Source: Cryptomeria japonica (Eukaryota; Streptophyta; Pinopsida; Cupressales; Cupressaceae). From it: a stretch of DNA of 64,000 bases. The translations under genes and the position numbers were made by a program. Positions 25,919 through 37,276 of the stretch are shown one piece after another. The DNA is taken from assembly GCF_030272615.1 (NCBI RefSeq), contig NC_081411.1, forward strand, positions 184,443,572 through 184,507,571, written 5' to 3'. The first letter of the stretch is position 1; each line of letters begins with the position of its first letter. Under the pieces are notes generated by a model that was not told the origin of the DNA, did not search any database, and saw nothing but the letters and a program-made list of their open reading frames with translations.

Positions 25919-26813
25919 ACATTTTTCTTGAACTGGCATATTGTATGAACCGATAATACTCTGTGATGAGTTACCAACTGGCATTTCTGTGATGAGTTAC
26001 CATCCATCGATTGTTTGATGGTGCCGACATGTTAACGATGCTTTTTGTGTCATGTTACCAGATATGCCTAGATGCATTGAACCTAGGAAATTGTATTGTA
26101 ATCCTATTGGACCAACATGAAATCAGATTCCTTTATAAGGACATCATGTCTAGGGTTTTAGGTTGGTGTGGTTGTTGCTGTTGGTGAAGTTGATATTGTT
26201 GCTAGGGTTTAAGGTGGTTGAAGAGTTGGAGAGAGTATGAATGTGTAGAAGATTGAAGTAATGCTATAATGCATTAAGATCGAGCTATCAAGGATTTAAC
26301 CAAGCAATCTATGCTATTTGCTAGATCACTCACTTGTTGATTACTCACATCTTTGAAAAGTTTGTAGCCCTTAACCGGGTAGGCCCAAAAGCCTCTTGTA
26401 AATCCTCTAGCAAGGTGATTCACATCTGTGGATCTAAAATCCTCTAGCAAGGTAGTCTTTAATCGGGCTTATCTCCTAATAGAGATTGAGATTCCTAACA
26501 AGATCTATTCTGGTAAAGAACATTGTAAGACCTTAACTAGTTTGACCTTAACCGGTCTGGTTTCTATTCTACAGATAGTTACTTGTGAGTTCTATCTCAC
26601 CGTGGTTTTTCCCATTTGGGTTTCCACGTCAAAATCTCTTGTGTTATGGTGTTTGTGTTTCTATGGGTGAATGCATTATTTGCTATTTGGTTTGCATGTG
26701 TGTTAACTGGTTTGTCTACTAAACTGTTTTACCGGTTTACTGTTTGTCTTGCAAAGTGTTTAAGTGAAAAGAATTTTGGCATACTAATTCACCCCCCCTC
26801 TTAGTATTCATTA
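25919..26813 (+). repeat. Partial 5' LTR of element B
   Basis: Matches 31074-31976 closely from TTGAACTGGCATATTG to the ...CTCTTAGTATTCA end, and also the LTRs of element C. The left about 260 bases present in the 3' LTR are missing. The final CA has become TA. The C-tract near the end has 7 C's, against 19 in the 3' LTR. Confidence 0.8.
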
Positions 26814-26827
26814 ATTAGTATCAGAGC
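26814..26827 (+). promoter_or_regulatory. Primer-binding site of element B (initiator-tRNA-Met type, one mutation)
   Basis: ATTAGTATCAGAGC right after the LTR. The standard plant site complementary to initiator tRNA-Met is TGGTATCAGAGC; one G has become A. Element C has the standard form. Confidence 0.8.
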
Positions 26828-27258
26828 AAATGACAAAATGCTTTCGAACCCCCAGTTGACACCAATAAAAGACCTTAACCGGTGTGTGATACATGTCGTT
26901 TGGCAGAAGACCGAAAACAGTAAAAAGGCAAATTAGGGTTTATGCCCTAATGGAGGAGAATTAATGACAGTAGGTGAGGAACATGCTTAAAAGCATTTAA
27001 AAAAAAAATCATTTCTCACTATCAGTTTTCGAGCGAAGAATTTTTTTTCAAAGAGCACAGCGACAAAAAGGTGATTTGAGCTGAGATTTTAAGAAATTGA
27101 GAAATCATGAAGGAGATTCAAATTCAAACTACAAACGGTCAAGTGCAAAACACAAAGTGGTGATTCAACAACCGACGGGGTGAGAAGTGAAGGAGAATCT
27201 ACAAGCCCTAATTTCACGAGTTTTAAAAGTTATTTCTCGAGTTCTTAAAATTTATACC

Positions 27259-30200
27259 ATGTGTTCCACATCTCATACCAGTTCTAGTGCATCTATCGAG
27301 TCTGCAAGTTTTATCCAATGAAAGTCTAAGTATAATGCCCTATCACAAGTTCCAGTTGGTGTGATAGTAGACAAGGGAATTTCTAACTACATAGACTGCA
27401 AGATTGAAGACCTAGCATCTCTAGCTATCCACTCCCAGTTAGGTTTATTTTATGGAAATGATAAGAAGATCAAACCAGAGTATAATATTTTGGAGAAGAA
27501 GAAGCTCCACAATGTTGTTTACTTCTTGGAGGATTTTACAAAGGATCATATAAGGATCATTCTAAGCAGAGTCCATGGTGACAAGATGTACCTGGAGAGA
27601 GCACATGATATCATGCCATAGGCAATTCATGCAGTCACCAGATTCTACAACATAGGGGATGTGTCAGCCCTAAGGACGATAAGTAAAACTGAAATGACCA
27701 AGCTCGTCAGTTCAGTGAGCGACTCACGAGGCATGATAGTCAATGCTGTCAAGGATGATCTGGTTAAGTATGCTTGCATGGTGATAGGCTACCAGACATT
27801 CTCTGCCAGCAGAATTAACTCTGTATCTGCTGCAGTAGTAAATGTTGCTTACCGGGTGATAAAGGAGGATGCATCATTTGACCTGTGCACTGATATGCAG
27901 AGACAACTCCTATTGAATCTAAAGTTGATCAAATGGAATAATGCACTAAGGTTAAAGTTTGGACAACTACTGGTTGGGTTGTTCTTCTATTTTCAAGGCT
28001 ACTTTCCAGGAGTAGGAGATGTCCAGTGGTTTGCTGACCAACCGGTGACTAAACAAATCAAGGAAAGCATTCAAGCAATTGGAACCGGTTACCCTAATGT
28101 TCTGAACAAGTATTTTGATGAGTTTAGATAGAAAATGAGCCAAAGGATGAGGATATCAAGTGACATCGTTAAGAAATATGAAGACGATATCTGTTTCACC
28201 ATCAAGGTGGATCAATGCATAATGGAGGCTGTTGAGCCCAGATAGGAAGAAGTGGAGCCAATGGGCTATGAGGTAATGTTTGATATGCTGGAAGGGTATG
28301 CCTCTGCCCTTATTGCCTCACCTCTTGATCCTAAGGTAAAGAGGATCAAAACCTATCTAGAAAGGGTTACACCGATTGAGAAACCCTCTGCAAAGAAAGG
28401 AAAAGAACCTGTAGTGAAGAAGGCAAAGGCAGTGCCTGCAACATCTGCACCGGTTACAATAGCAAGTCCAAAAGTGACCAAATGGTCACCGGACAAAAAG
28501 AAACTGGAAGTAGCACCGGCTAAAGTCTTCGAAAGGAAAAGGTAGACAAAAAGTAATTCACCAGACTCAGAGGAAACTGTGTTTGAGGAGCAGCCCAAGA
28601 AGGCGAGACAGACAAGAAAGAAGACAAAGAATGAATCGAAATCATCTACACCAGTAAATATAGATATCTCCTCCTATAAACCTTTAACACATTGTCAAAG
28701 AACAATAAATAATATTAGGAGAAAATTGCTACATGATTTAATTGAGTATTTTGAAGACTTTAATGATGATGAAAAGGAAGTGGTTGAACAGGAAATAATT
28801 CAATATTTATGTGTTAATGACCGGTCGCCCTCAAAGATTAAATCTCAGATACCGGATTCTTTATACATGTTACTAGATAATAGATGGCACATTGCCATAG
28901 AAAAGGAATGGGAAATTAGGGAGAAAGTTTTTGCACAGTACTTTCCTGACCTGTCAAACTCATAATTATTTGATGTCATTGACCAAAATAAAGGACTCTT
29001 CTTCACTAGAAGAAGAAGACTCTGTTTATTAGAAGGAAGAGTTGATGATGTCATAAAGGACACTCATCATCATATGGTAGCCGCTGTCAAGTCTCACAAA
29101 GTGCATCTAGCCAATCGACAAGCTGAAAAAGAACCAGTTATATCCAAACCGGATGAAGCATTTGATGATGAAAGAAATCCGGCTGTTGAACTAGTTGACA
29201 CTATTGATGTTGATGCCCTGGACGTAGATGATGTTACTTAGGAAACACCATCTGAGGCAATAGGACAGGAGCAACAGATTGAACAGGTTGATAAACAAGC
29301 CGAGGATAGATAGGAAGCAATAGAGGAACAAGAGGAGAAGAAGAAAAAGGATGAAGAAGAGAAGAAGAAGAAAGATGAAGAAGAGAAAAAGAAAAATGAT
29401 GAACAAGAGGAGAACAAGAAAAAGGATGAAGATGAGAAGAAGAAGAAAGATGAAGAAGAGAAAAAGAAAAAGGATGAAGAAGATGAGAAGAAGAAAAAGG
29501 ATGAAGAAGAAAAGAAGAAGAAGGATGAAGAAGAGAAGAAGAAGAAGGATGAAGAGGAGAAGAAGAAACAGGATGAAGAGGAGAAAAGGAAAAAGAAAGC
29601 TAAAAAGGACAAGGAAGGAGAAATGGCAAAGAGCACCCAGATGGAGACTTCGAAGGCAATCGGTAGTAAAGCCAAACTGGCTGACCTCACTAGTCCTATC
29701 GATCTCCAATCTGCAAGTGGAACAAAACTGATGCAGAGCATCAAAGTTGCCCAAGAATGGCTTGAAAGCATACAAAGGGAGAAGGAGCAGGATGTGATTC
29801 AAGTGGTTGTGGACACTCTTACCGATTTGATACCGGGTACAAACCTTCCCAACATTGAATCATCACTAGCTAAACTTAAGCTCCTATGCACAGTTGTGGA
29901 TGATTAGGTGCAGAGCCTAGAAGAGGCAGCTGAGGCAAATGTCAAGAAGGAGCATAAAAAATCTCTTAACATAGGTCTAGTGAAGAAGTTGAATGAGCTT
30001 TGGTCTGGATTGAAGAAAGAACAAAAGGATATAAGGGTAGCTCTGGATGAGGGGATTCTACTACTAAGCAAGATCTGCCAACCCCATCTTTTCTATGATG
30101 ATGTGCTAGCTCAGAAGCAAAAGCCTCAAACGGACTTACTATCCTACATGAGCACATTCAAGCCGCCTTATGATTCCTTCACAACTTATGGGCAAACTGT

Positions 30201-30507
30201 TCATCGGTTTCACATCCAGTCAGCAAAAATGGAGCAAGAGATCAGCACTCGGTCTAGAGATTTGTAGGAGCTACAACTAGTTCTACTCCCACGATTGCAA
30301 ATTATTCAAAAGTGCTATTTGAACTTGGATGCCTTGACAGTTTCACAGGAGATGAGCACAATTGATGCCATGGAAGAATAGGTCTCCCAGATGCAGATAG
30401 AAAAAGAAGTAGCCACCTCCCTACTTGAGTCCTGGTCTTTGTCGATGAAACAATTCTTGCAGGACTTTAAATCTGTTTTTGACAAGTATTATTCCTTATT
30501 GTCATAA
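27259..30507 (+). pseudogene. Large second reading frame (about 1,080 codons) of element B, unknown function
   Basis: One frame runs from ATG 27259 to TAA 30505-30507 with about eleven internal stops (for example 27319, 28129, 28243, 28543, 29905, 30265, 30379) but no frameshift. Visible parts: residues about 1-290, a helical globular region (FYGNDKKIKPEYNILEKKKL, LKFGQLLVGLFFYFQGYFPG); about 330-470, a Lys/Pro/Ser-rich linker; about 470-565, a second helical region (DFNDDEKEVVEQEIIQYL); about 690-785, a charged Glu/Lys helix; about 785-1080, a coiled-coil tail ending in ESWSLSMKQFLQDFKSVFD. No enzyme motif, signal peptide or membrane segment is seen. The N-terminal region vaguely recalls uncharacterised 'plant transposon protein' domains of other elements; this is not established. 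Element C has the same frame. Confidence 0.75.
29329..29610 (+). repeat. 24-bp-unit coding tandem repeat (charged helix) in element B
   Basis: About eleven imperfect units of a purine-only sequence, GATGAAGAAGAGAAGAAGAA(GAAA)-like, encode repeats of the pattern DEEEKKKK. Such alternating blocks of about four Glu and four Lys form a stable single alpha helix in known proteins. The opposite strand gives long Ser/Phe or Leu/Phe frames that are artefacts of the repeat. Confidence 0.85.
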
Positions 30508-30791
30508 ACTCTTATTTCTTCAATATCAAATGAAAACGGGGTTGTTCAGCTGTACTTTGTCATTGTTGGCAAAGGGGGAGAATAATTCTGGGAGAAGTAT
30601 CTGGTAATCAAAATTTTGATATATGTTTTGAATATCTCAATGTTTATGCTCTATATGCAAAAGTGTTATACATTGTATTGTTAAAGGGATAGTGTATATT
30701 CTTAGGGGGAGCAATTTTGCTAATGGCGTGATTTTGTTGTAAAACACTTAGATATCAAAATTTTATTTTCCTAAGTGTTCCCATCAATGCC

Positions 30792-30803
30792 AAAGGGGGA
30801 GAT
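30792..30803 (+). promoter_or_regulatory. Polypurine tract of element B
   Basis: AAAGGGGGAGAT directly before the 3' LTR start (TGTTGG). Similar purine runs occur upstream near 30571 (AAAGGGGGAGAA) and 30700 (TTAGGGGGAGC). It primes plus-strand DNA synthesis in LTR elements. Confidence 0.85.
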
Positions 30804-31976
30804 TGTTGGCATTTTTTATGTTTATGTTGTGATTGTCATTGATGGACACACACTTGCATTGAGAGCTCCTTTATATGTATGAGTTAGAGCTCAACCAGAA
30901 TATGTTCCAACCGGTATGTTGAATTATAGTCTTTAGACTATTGGTGTTTTGCAGAATATGTTTACCGGTCTGAAGTGGCATGTTGACCCCAAGCGGTTCA
31001 TGGATTCCAAGCGGTACGAGGGATTAAAGTGGCATAACACATTTTTACCAGTCTTCATTTTTGTCAAACCGGCAACCGACATTTTGCTTGAACTGACATA
31101 TTGTATGAACCGGTAATACTCTGTGATGAGTTACCAATCGACATTTTGTGATGAGTTACGATCCACCGATTGTTTGATGGTGCCAACACGTTAACGGTGC
31201 TTTTTGTGTCATGTTACTAGATATGCCTAGATGCATTAAACCTAGGAAATTGTATTGTAATCCTACTGGACCGACATGAAATCAGATTCCTTTATAAGGA
31301 CATCATGTCTAGGGTTTTAGGTTGGTGTGGTTGTTGTTGTTGGTGAAGTTGATATTGTTGCTAGGGTTTAAGGTGGTTGAAGAGTTGGAGAGAGTATGAA
31401 TGTATAGAAGACTAAAGTAATGCTATAATGCATTAAGATCGAGCTATCAAGGATCTAACCAAGAAATCTATGCTATTTGCTATATCACTCACTTGTTGAT
31501 TACTCACATCTTTGACAAGTTTGTAGCCCTTAATCGGGTAGGCCCAAAAGCCTCTTGTAAATCCTCTAACAAGGTGATTCACATTTGTGGATCTAAAATC
31601 CTCTAGCAAGGTTGTCTTTAATCGGACTTATCTCCTAACAGAGATTGAGATTCCTAACAGGATCTATTCTGGTAAAGAACATTGTAAGACCTTAACTAGT
31701 CTGGTTTCTATTCTGCAGATAGTTACTTGTGAGTTCCATCTCACCATGGTTTTTCCCATTTGGGTTTCCACATCAAAATCTCTTGTGTTAAAGTGTTTGT
31801 GCTTCTTTGGGTGAATGCATTATTTTCTATTTGGTTTGCATGTGTGCTAACCAGTTTGTCTGCTAAACTATTTTACCAGTTTACTATTTGTCTTGCAAAG
31901 TGTTTAAGTGCAAAGATTTTTGGCATACTAATTCACCCCCCCCCCCCCCCCCCCACGCCCCTCTTAGTATTCATCA
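30804..31976 (+). repeat. 3' LTR of element B (1.17 kb)
   Basis: Runs TGTTGGCATT...TTCATCA. It aligns with 25919-26813 and with the LTRs of element C. The left part has several AACCGGT-type motifs (30906, 30961, 31107). Near its end is a run of 19 C's (31936-31954), against 7 in its 5' partner. Confidence 0.85.
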
Positions 31977-33914
31977 AACTTATGGAAAAAGGACTAACTC
32001 ATTATATTGATGGAACTATTGTTGCTCCCACTGATCCTAAGGCTGATCATGTTGGTCACTTGGATTGGATCACTAAAAATATCATGGCAATTGGTACCTT
32101 AAGAAAGTATGTATCAAAGGATCTCATTTTTCATATTGAGAAGTATACTCTAATCAAGGATGCTTGGCAAAAGTTTCAAGACTTGTATGTTCAAGTTGAT
32201 GAGATTAGGGGATATTATATTGATAGTGATCTTACCATGTTAGATCCCAAGAACTTTGATACTATACAAGATTATGTCACTAAGGCAAAAGAGTTGAGGG
32301 TACAACTCAAGGATTGTGGCATTGATAAGAAGGATATGCAATTGATCTTCAACTTGATGGGAAAACTTCCACAAGAATATGCAGCATTTGTTTCTAGTTT
32401 CCAAACCCATAGGATAACAATAAGTTCAAGCTACACAATGCCTACATTTGATGCTTTTGCTGAAATATTGATGATGAAACAAACTAAGTTGATAAGCATG
32501 GGCATTCTTAAGGTTTCTAACTCTCAAGAATTAGTGGAAACTCAAGGGAACAAAGGAAATCAAGGAAAGGACAACTCAAACAAGAAGAAATAGCAATCAA
32601 AGCCTAAGGACAAAGCACCATCTTCTCCACAACAATTAGATTCATCCTCTTTCAAGAGGGACAATTCACCTAAGAGGGAGAGGCCTACTTGTGCCTATTG
32701 TAAAAAATTTGGTCATGAGGAGCATCATTACCATTCTAAGAAGATTGATGAGCTCACACATCCTCAAAAAGAACAACATTGATTTGCCTAATGTCTACAA
32801 GAAGGATGATTCATCAACTTCCACATAATCAAAAGGAAAAGGGAAAGCATTCATGGCTTCTACAAGTGGTAAGACTCACTCTTTTGGGACAAGAAAAGGA
32901 AAAACTCTTTGTGCTACTACAAGACATGATTCAGGAAGATGGCTTCTAGATTCAGGGGCTTCTCATCATATGCCATCTTCACAGTCGATGTTCTCTTCAT
33001 TTGAGCCTTGCACCATGCCACAAATTTTGATGGGAAATCATACATACATGGATGTGATTGGGAAATGATCTATTGCCATTGGGGATAACTCCTTTAATGA
33101 TGTGTTGTGTGTACCTCATTTGACAAACAATCTCCTTTCCATCTATCAAATCACACATGGCACAACTAAGAAAATTATGGAGTTCACACATGAGTCATTT
33201 TCATTAGAGATTTGGAGACTAGAGCTATCATTGCAACTGGGGTGGTTGATCATGCATCTCAGTTATTCTACCTTTCAGATTTTATTGATGATAATGATTT
33301 CACATATGTTGATTCTTCACATGATGATCACACTTCTTGTGATGGTTCAGATTTTGAGGAGAACTTTTGGTACTTGAACTTAGGGATTCTCACATGTGAC
33401 CCTGTTCTTGAGCCTTGTGTTTCATCTTCTCCTATTGATATCACATCTCCTATTGCACCTGATGATGTAGATATTGTGACAATTTTTCCTTCATGTGATT
33501 CAATGCAGCAGGATATCTCATGTCTTCCATCTTTAGTTTCTTGGGATGATTACTTGAAAGACATTGCAGGTTTGTTTGTGGAATCCTATATTGCAGATTT
33601 GGGAGACACCATTGATGATATTCATCCTCTTTGATGAAGATGATCCTTCTTTGATTGTTACAAGGGAACACTCTGACCCTCTTGTTCATTCTCTACATGA
33701 TCATTCTTTCGAGGTTGACATGATTGTGGATACTTATGCACAACAGTTGGAGGAGGTCTCTTTATGTTTAGAGGAGACATGTGAGTCTTTGGGACATATT
33801 CTACATTCATCTCTACTAGATCTTGGAGTGCCCTTTTTAGCAGTGTGGAGCACTTTACCACCTTTGGAGGGGGTATCTTTCATCTTCAACATGGGGACAC
33901 TTGAGCATTTTTAG
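31977..33914 (+). pseudogene. Copia-like gag and protease of element D, followed by an acidic region
   Basis: The gag is entered in mid-gene at the end of element B (KLMEKGLTHYIDGTI) and runs open to 32593, with helical motifs DAWQKFQDLY, LKDCGIDKKDMQLIFNLMGK and LPQEYAAFVSSF (UBN2-type Copia gag). A zinc knuckle follows (about 32692), CAYCKKFGHEEHHYH, whose last Cys is now Tyr. The protease keeps WLLDSGASHHM with its Asp codon at 32949, then LCVPHLTNNLLSI (about 33107). A short pre-integrase piece (IATGVVDHASQLFYLSDF) leads into a strongly acidic, Ser-rich region (33290-33914, one frameshift near 33630) with no known domain. Integrase, RT and RNase H are absent. Broken by stops at 32591, 32827 and 33066. 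Confidence 0.78.
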
Positions 33915-34362
33915 AGACGTCATTCATCATGAGTCTTTTTCATACATCTTCCCTTCATGATTGGGGAGACTTCATGGGTACACCTTTGGTTTTGTTTCTT
34001 CCTAAGGGGATGAATATTGTTCGATGTTCATGGAGTAGTTTTTTCATTCATTCTTGAGCTTCTATCATTGGAATAGAATCCACATTGAGGGGGGGCTTCC
34101 TAGCTTCTCTTCTTCTCTCATATGGGGGGGACTTTTTCCTCACATGGGGTTTTATTCCTCGCATACTTCTATGAGAGTTCTCTTTTATAGCTTTCATCTC
34201 TCTTTTGGGGGAGGGTTTTTTCCCATTGGGTTTTTCTCTCTTTCCCCGCTTTGTGAGAGATTTCATTATGCATTTGCATTTGTACATGGGTACCTAACAT
34301 GGCCTAGTAGCCGGGAGCAATCTTACATTGCTTAGTTGAATTGTAGACTTAAGTGCATTCCC
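33915..34362 (+). other. Non-coding 3' part of element D
   Basis: No coding is recognised. Runs of G (for example near 34088, 34124 and 34206) and T-rich stretches alternate. With element C and one CTTAG removed, this part runs on at 41995 to the polypurine tract at 42003-42011. Confidence 0.55.
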
Positions 34363-34367
34363 CTTAG
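34363..34367. repeat. Left target-site duplication of element C (CTTAG)
   Basis: CTTAG directly before the 5' LTR; the same five bases follow the 3' LTR at 41990-41994. Confidence 0.88.
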
Positions 34368-35502
34368 TGTTGACATTTTTGATGATTTTGTTGTGATTGT
34401 CATTGATGGACACACACTTGCTATGAGATCACTTTTTGAATGTATAAATTATGCTCAACCGGTATTTGTTCCAAACTAGTATTATGTTGTAGTCTTTAGA
34501 CTATAGGTGTTATGAAGAAAGTGTTTATTGATCTCAAAGCAGGATGAAGACCCAACCACCATGAAGAGCTCAAGCAATTTGAGGATCTTCAGCAGAGCAG
34601 AACAAAGGAGCTAGAAGCGGTAGTTATCATTTTCCCAGTCTTCATTTTTGTCAACCAGTAATCTGTTTGAACCGGTATATTTTTGTGATGAGGTACCATC
34701 CACCGACACTTTGATGATGATTTTGTGTTGTGTTACCAAATGTGTCTAGATACAATGAACCTAGGAACTTGCAATATAATCGTATTGGACCGACATGAAA
34801 TTATATTCCTTTTAAGGACATCATGTCTAGGGTTTAGAAGTAGAGTATGTGTGTAGCTGTTAGGTTTTTGGTGGTTGACGAAGTTCTTGTATGTGCAATC
34901 TTAACTGAGAAGATCAAGTCTGTGTGTTGTAACAGAGTGTGGATTTACTGAAGACTGAAGTAATGCTAAAATGCATTAGCAATGAGCTACCATGGATCTA
35001 ATCAAGTAGATTGTGCCATTTACTAGATCACTCACTTGTTGATTACTCACATCTTTGACAAGTCAAAAACTCTTAACCGAGTAGGCCCAGAAAAGCCTTT
35101 GTAAATCCTCTAACAAGGTGATTCACATCTGTGGATCTAAAATCCTCTCATAAGGTAGTCTTTAATCAGACTTATCTCCTAACAGAGATTGAGATTCCTA
35201 ACAGGATCTGTTCTAGTAAAGAATATTGTATGACCTTAATCGGTCTGGTTACTATTCTATAGATAGTTACTTGTGAGTTTCATCTCACCATGGTTTTTCC
35301 CATTTAGGTTTCCACATCAAAATCTCTTGTGTTATGGTGATTATGCTTCTATGGGTGAATGTCTTATTTGCTATTTGGTTTACATGTGTGTTAAGCAATT
35401 TGTTTGTGAAACTGTTTTACTAGTTTACTGCTAGACTGTTAAAGTGTTTAAGTACATTATTTATTGATATAGTAATTCACCCCCCTCTCTTAGTATTCAT
35501 CA
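34368..35502 (+). repeat. 5' LTR of element C (1.14 kb)
   Basis: Starts TGTTGACATTTTTGATGA and ends TTAGTATTCATCA. It aligns along its length with 40777-41989 and, more distantly, with the LTRs of element B. The C-tract near the end is only 6 C's (35480-35485). Confidence 0.88.
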
Positions 35503-35517
35503 ATTGGTATCAGAGCC
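35503..35517 (+). promoter_or_regulatory. Primer-binding site of element C (initiator tRNA-Met)
   Basis: TGGTATCAGAGC at 35505-35516, two bases after the LTR end: the standard plant complement to the 3' end of initiator tRNA-Met. Confidence 0.92.
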
Positions 35518-35552
35518 AACCTTTCTATAAGTCTAACCACTTGGAAAGAGAT

Positions 35553-36833
35553 ATGGGGGAATACACTATGAGGGAACTTACTCATCGGCTCACTCAGATT
35601 CAACAAGTTTATGATGAACTTAAAGTTAAATATAAGGCCTCTCAGGCAAAAAGAAGAGAGCATGCTGAAAAACTAATGGAGCTAATTGAAAACAGTTCTT
35701 CTGATGAAGCGGACATGGAAGCCCTGATTCAAGAAGTGGAAAAAATGAATGAATCCAATACCAACTTGAGAAAGGAGTTGGAAGGACTAACTATCCGAAT
35801 GTGTCAAGAGCTTGAGAACCGAAGGAAAACTGAAGATCTGGTAAAAGACAAAGATCATGAGATCTCCAAGATGAAGCAAGAAATCATTGTTCTCGCCTCT
35901 CATCTCCAAGAGAGTAAAGTGGAAAAAGAAGAAGTGCAAGGTGAACTAGACATGGCTATTTTTGAGAATGCAACCTTGAAGGAATCCAATGCTGCTATTG
36001 CCAAAGAACTCATTAAGTCAAAGGAAATACTTGGCAAATTCAATAAGAGCACTATCAAGCTTGAGTGGAAGCTTGAATCAGCTAAACCGGTAAAGAATAC
36101 CAATGGACTTGATTTCTCTGATTATGAGGAAGGTGAGACCTTTGGAACAAAACATGGAGCATCAAAGAAGCAACTGACACCAAAGGATAAAGGTAAGAAA
36201 AAGTTCAAAGTTGTTTTCTTTAATTGTCTCAAGGAAGGACACACTGCCAATGTATGTAGAAGTAAGGCTTACAATAATTTTCGTTATTTTCTAAATGATA
36301 AGCCTAGACCTAATAGATTCAATGGTAATTGTTATGCATGCAACAAGTTTGGGCATAGAGCATTCGAATGTAGGTCTGTCATGCACAACATCGGAAGGTA
36401 TACTCAAAGGAGTCAAGGAGTGTTTTCTGAACCCTCTAGGAACTGGAACCCAAATTGGTTTAACACCTATAATCATTAGTGTGGAAGCGGTGGATATCAA
36501 GCAGCAACCGGATGGAGAGCAACGTGTTTGTTTTATTATGGTTATGGTCACACTACTGCAACATGTAGAAGGAAGAATGGAAACATGAATAATGGACCTT
36601 GGAGAGCACCTAGAATGGTTTGCTATCATTGCAACAAACCAAGTCATACAACAAGATTTTGCAGAACTAGAAAGAATATATTGGATGATTACTTGGTCAC
36701 TCCAGAAGGAAAGATTGATGTTGAAACTGTTTAAGTGGATATGAAGAAAACCTAGAAGAAGAAGCTCGAAGAAGTGATTCAAGAAGAACCGATTTCTGCA
36801 CCTAGTGTGGAAGTCGCTAAACCAACAAACTAA
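35553..36833 (+). pseudogene. gag of element C: coiled coil plus four zinc knuckles
   Basis: The first ATG in frame is 35553 (MGEYTMRELTHRLTQ). One frame runs to TAA 36831 with internal stops at 36477 (TAG), 36732 (TAA) and 36753 (TAG). Residues about 1-170 are a Glu/Lys/Leu-rich coiled coil (for example EALIQEVEKMNESNTNLRKE). Then come four Cx2Cx4Hx4C-type knuckles: one with its first Cys changed to Phe (FFNCLKEGHTANVC, about 36217), an intact CYACNKFGHRAFEC (about 36331), one with the second Cys changed to Tyr (about 36526-36570), and an intact CYHCNKPSHTTRFC (about 36622). Nucleic-acid binding by the knuckles is known for gag proteins. Element B lacks this gene entirely. Confidence 0.8.
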
Positions 36834-37276
36834 GCATCAGAAAAGCTTAGGGGGAGCAAATGGTGAAATGTTTCGAACCCCCAGTTTACAATGGTAAAAG
36901 ACCTTAACTGGTATGTGATACCTGTCAGTTGGAAGAAGACCAAAAATGGTAAAAGGCAAATTAGGGTTTAAGCCCTAATATTGGAGCATTTATTAGGGTA
37001 GGTGAAGAACTTGTTTAAAAGAATTTTTTCAAAGTTATTTTTCACTTATCAGTTCTTAAGAGAAAAAGTTTTCAAGCACCGAGTGAAGAAAAGCGATTTG
37101 GATTGCGATTCAAAGAATTTTTCAAAATCTTGAAGAAGAATCAGAAGCAAACATCTGTTGGTGAAGTGTAGAACACAAAGCAGCATTTCAGTAACCAAGG
37201 GAGTGTGTGGTGAAGTATAATTTGCGAGCCCTAAATTTTTATTTACGAAGGTACTTTTCAAATTTTTCTGTTTATC

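Larger units (their letters stand above)
25919..31976 (+). mobile_element. Element B: left-truncated, pol-less LTR element (sister of element C)
   Basis: It has a partial 5' LTR (25919-26813), a primer-binding site, one very long decayed reading frame (27259-30507), a polypurine tract (30792-30803) and a complete 3' LTR (30804-31976). Compared with element C it lacks about 260 bases of the left LTR and the whole gag. No reverse transcriptase, integrase or protease motif is seen in any frame. The left target duplication is lost. The right flank (AACTT...) enters the Copia-like gag of element D in mid-gene, so B inserted into D. Being without pol it would have depended on enzymes supplied in trans. 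Confidence 0.8.

Noticed and set aside
26428-26804. Frame with repeated Lys/Ser/Phe sequence, also seen at 31587, 31760 and 41587
   Set aside because: It is LTR sequence of the B/C family, open by chance.
29191-29802. Long minus-strand Leu/Phe/Ser-rich open frames
   Set aside because: They are antisense to a purine-only tandem repeat in element B; composition, not selection, keeps them open.
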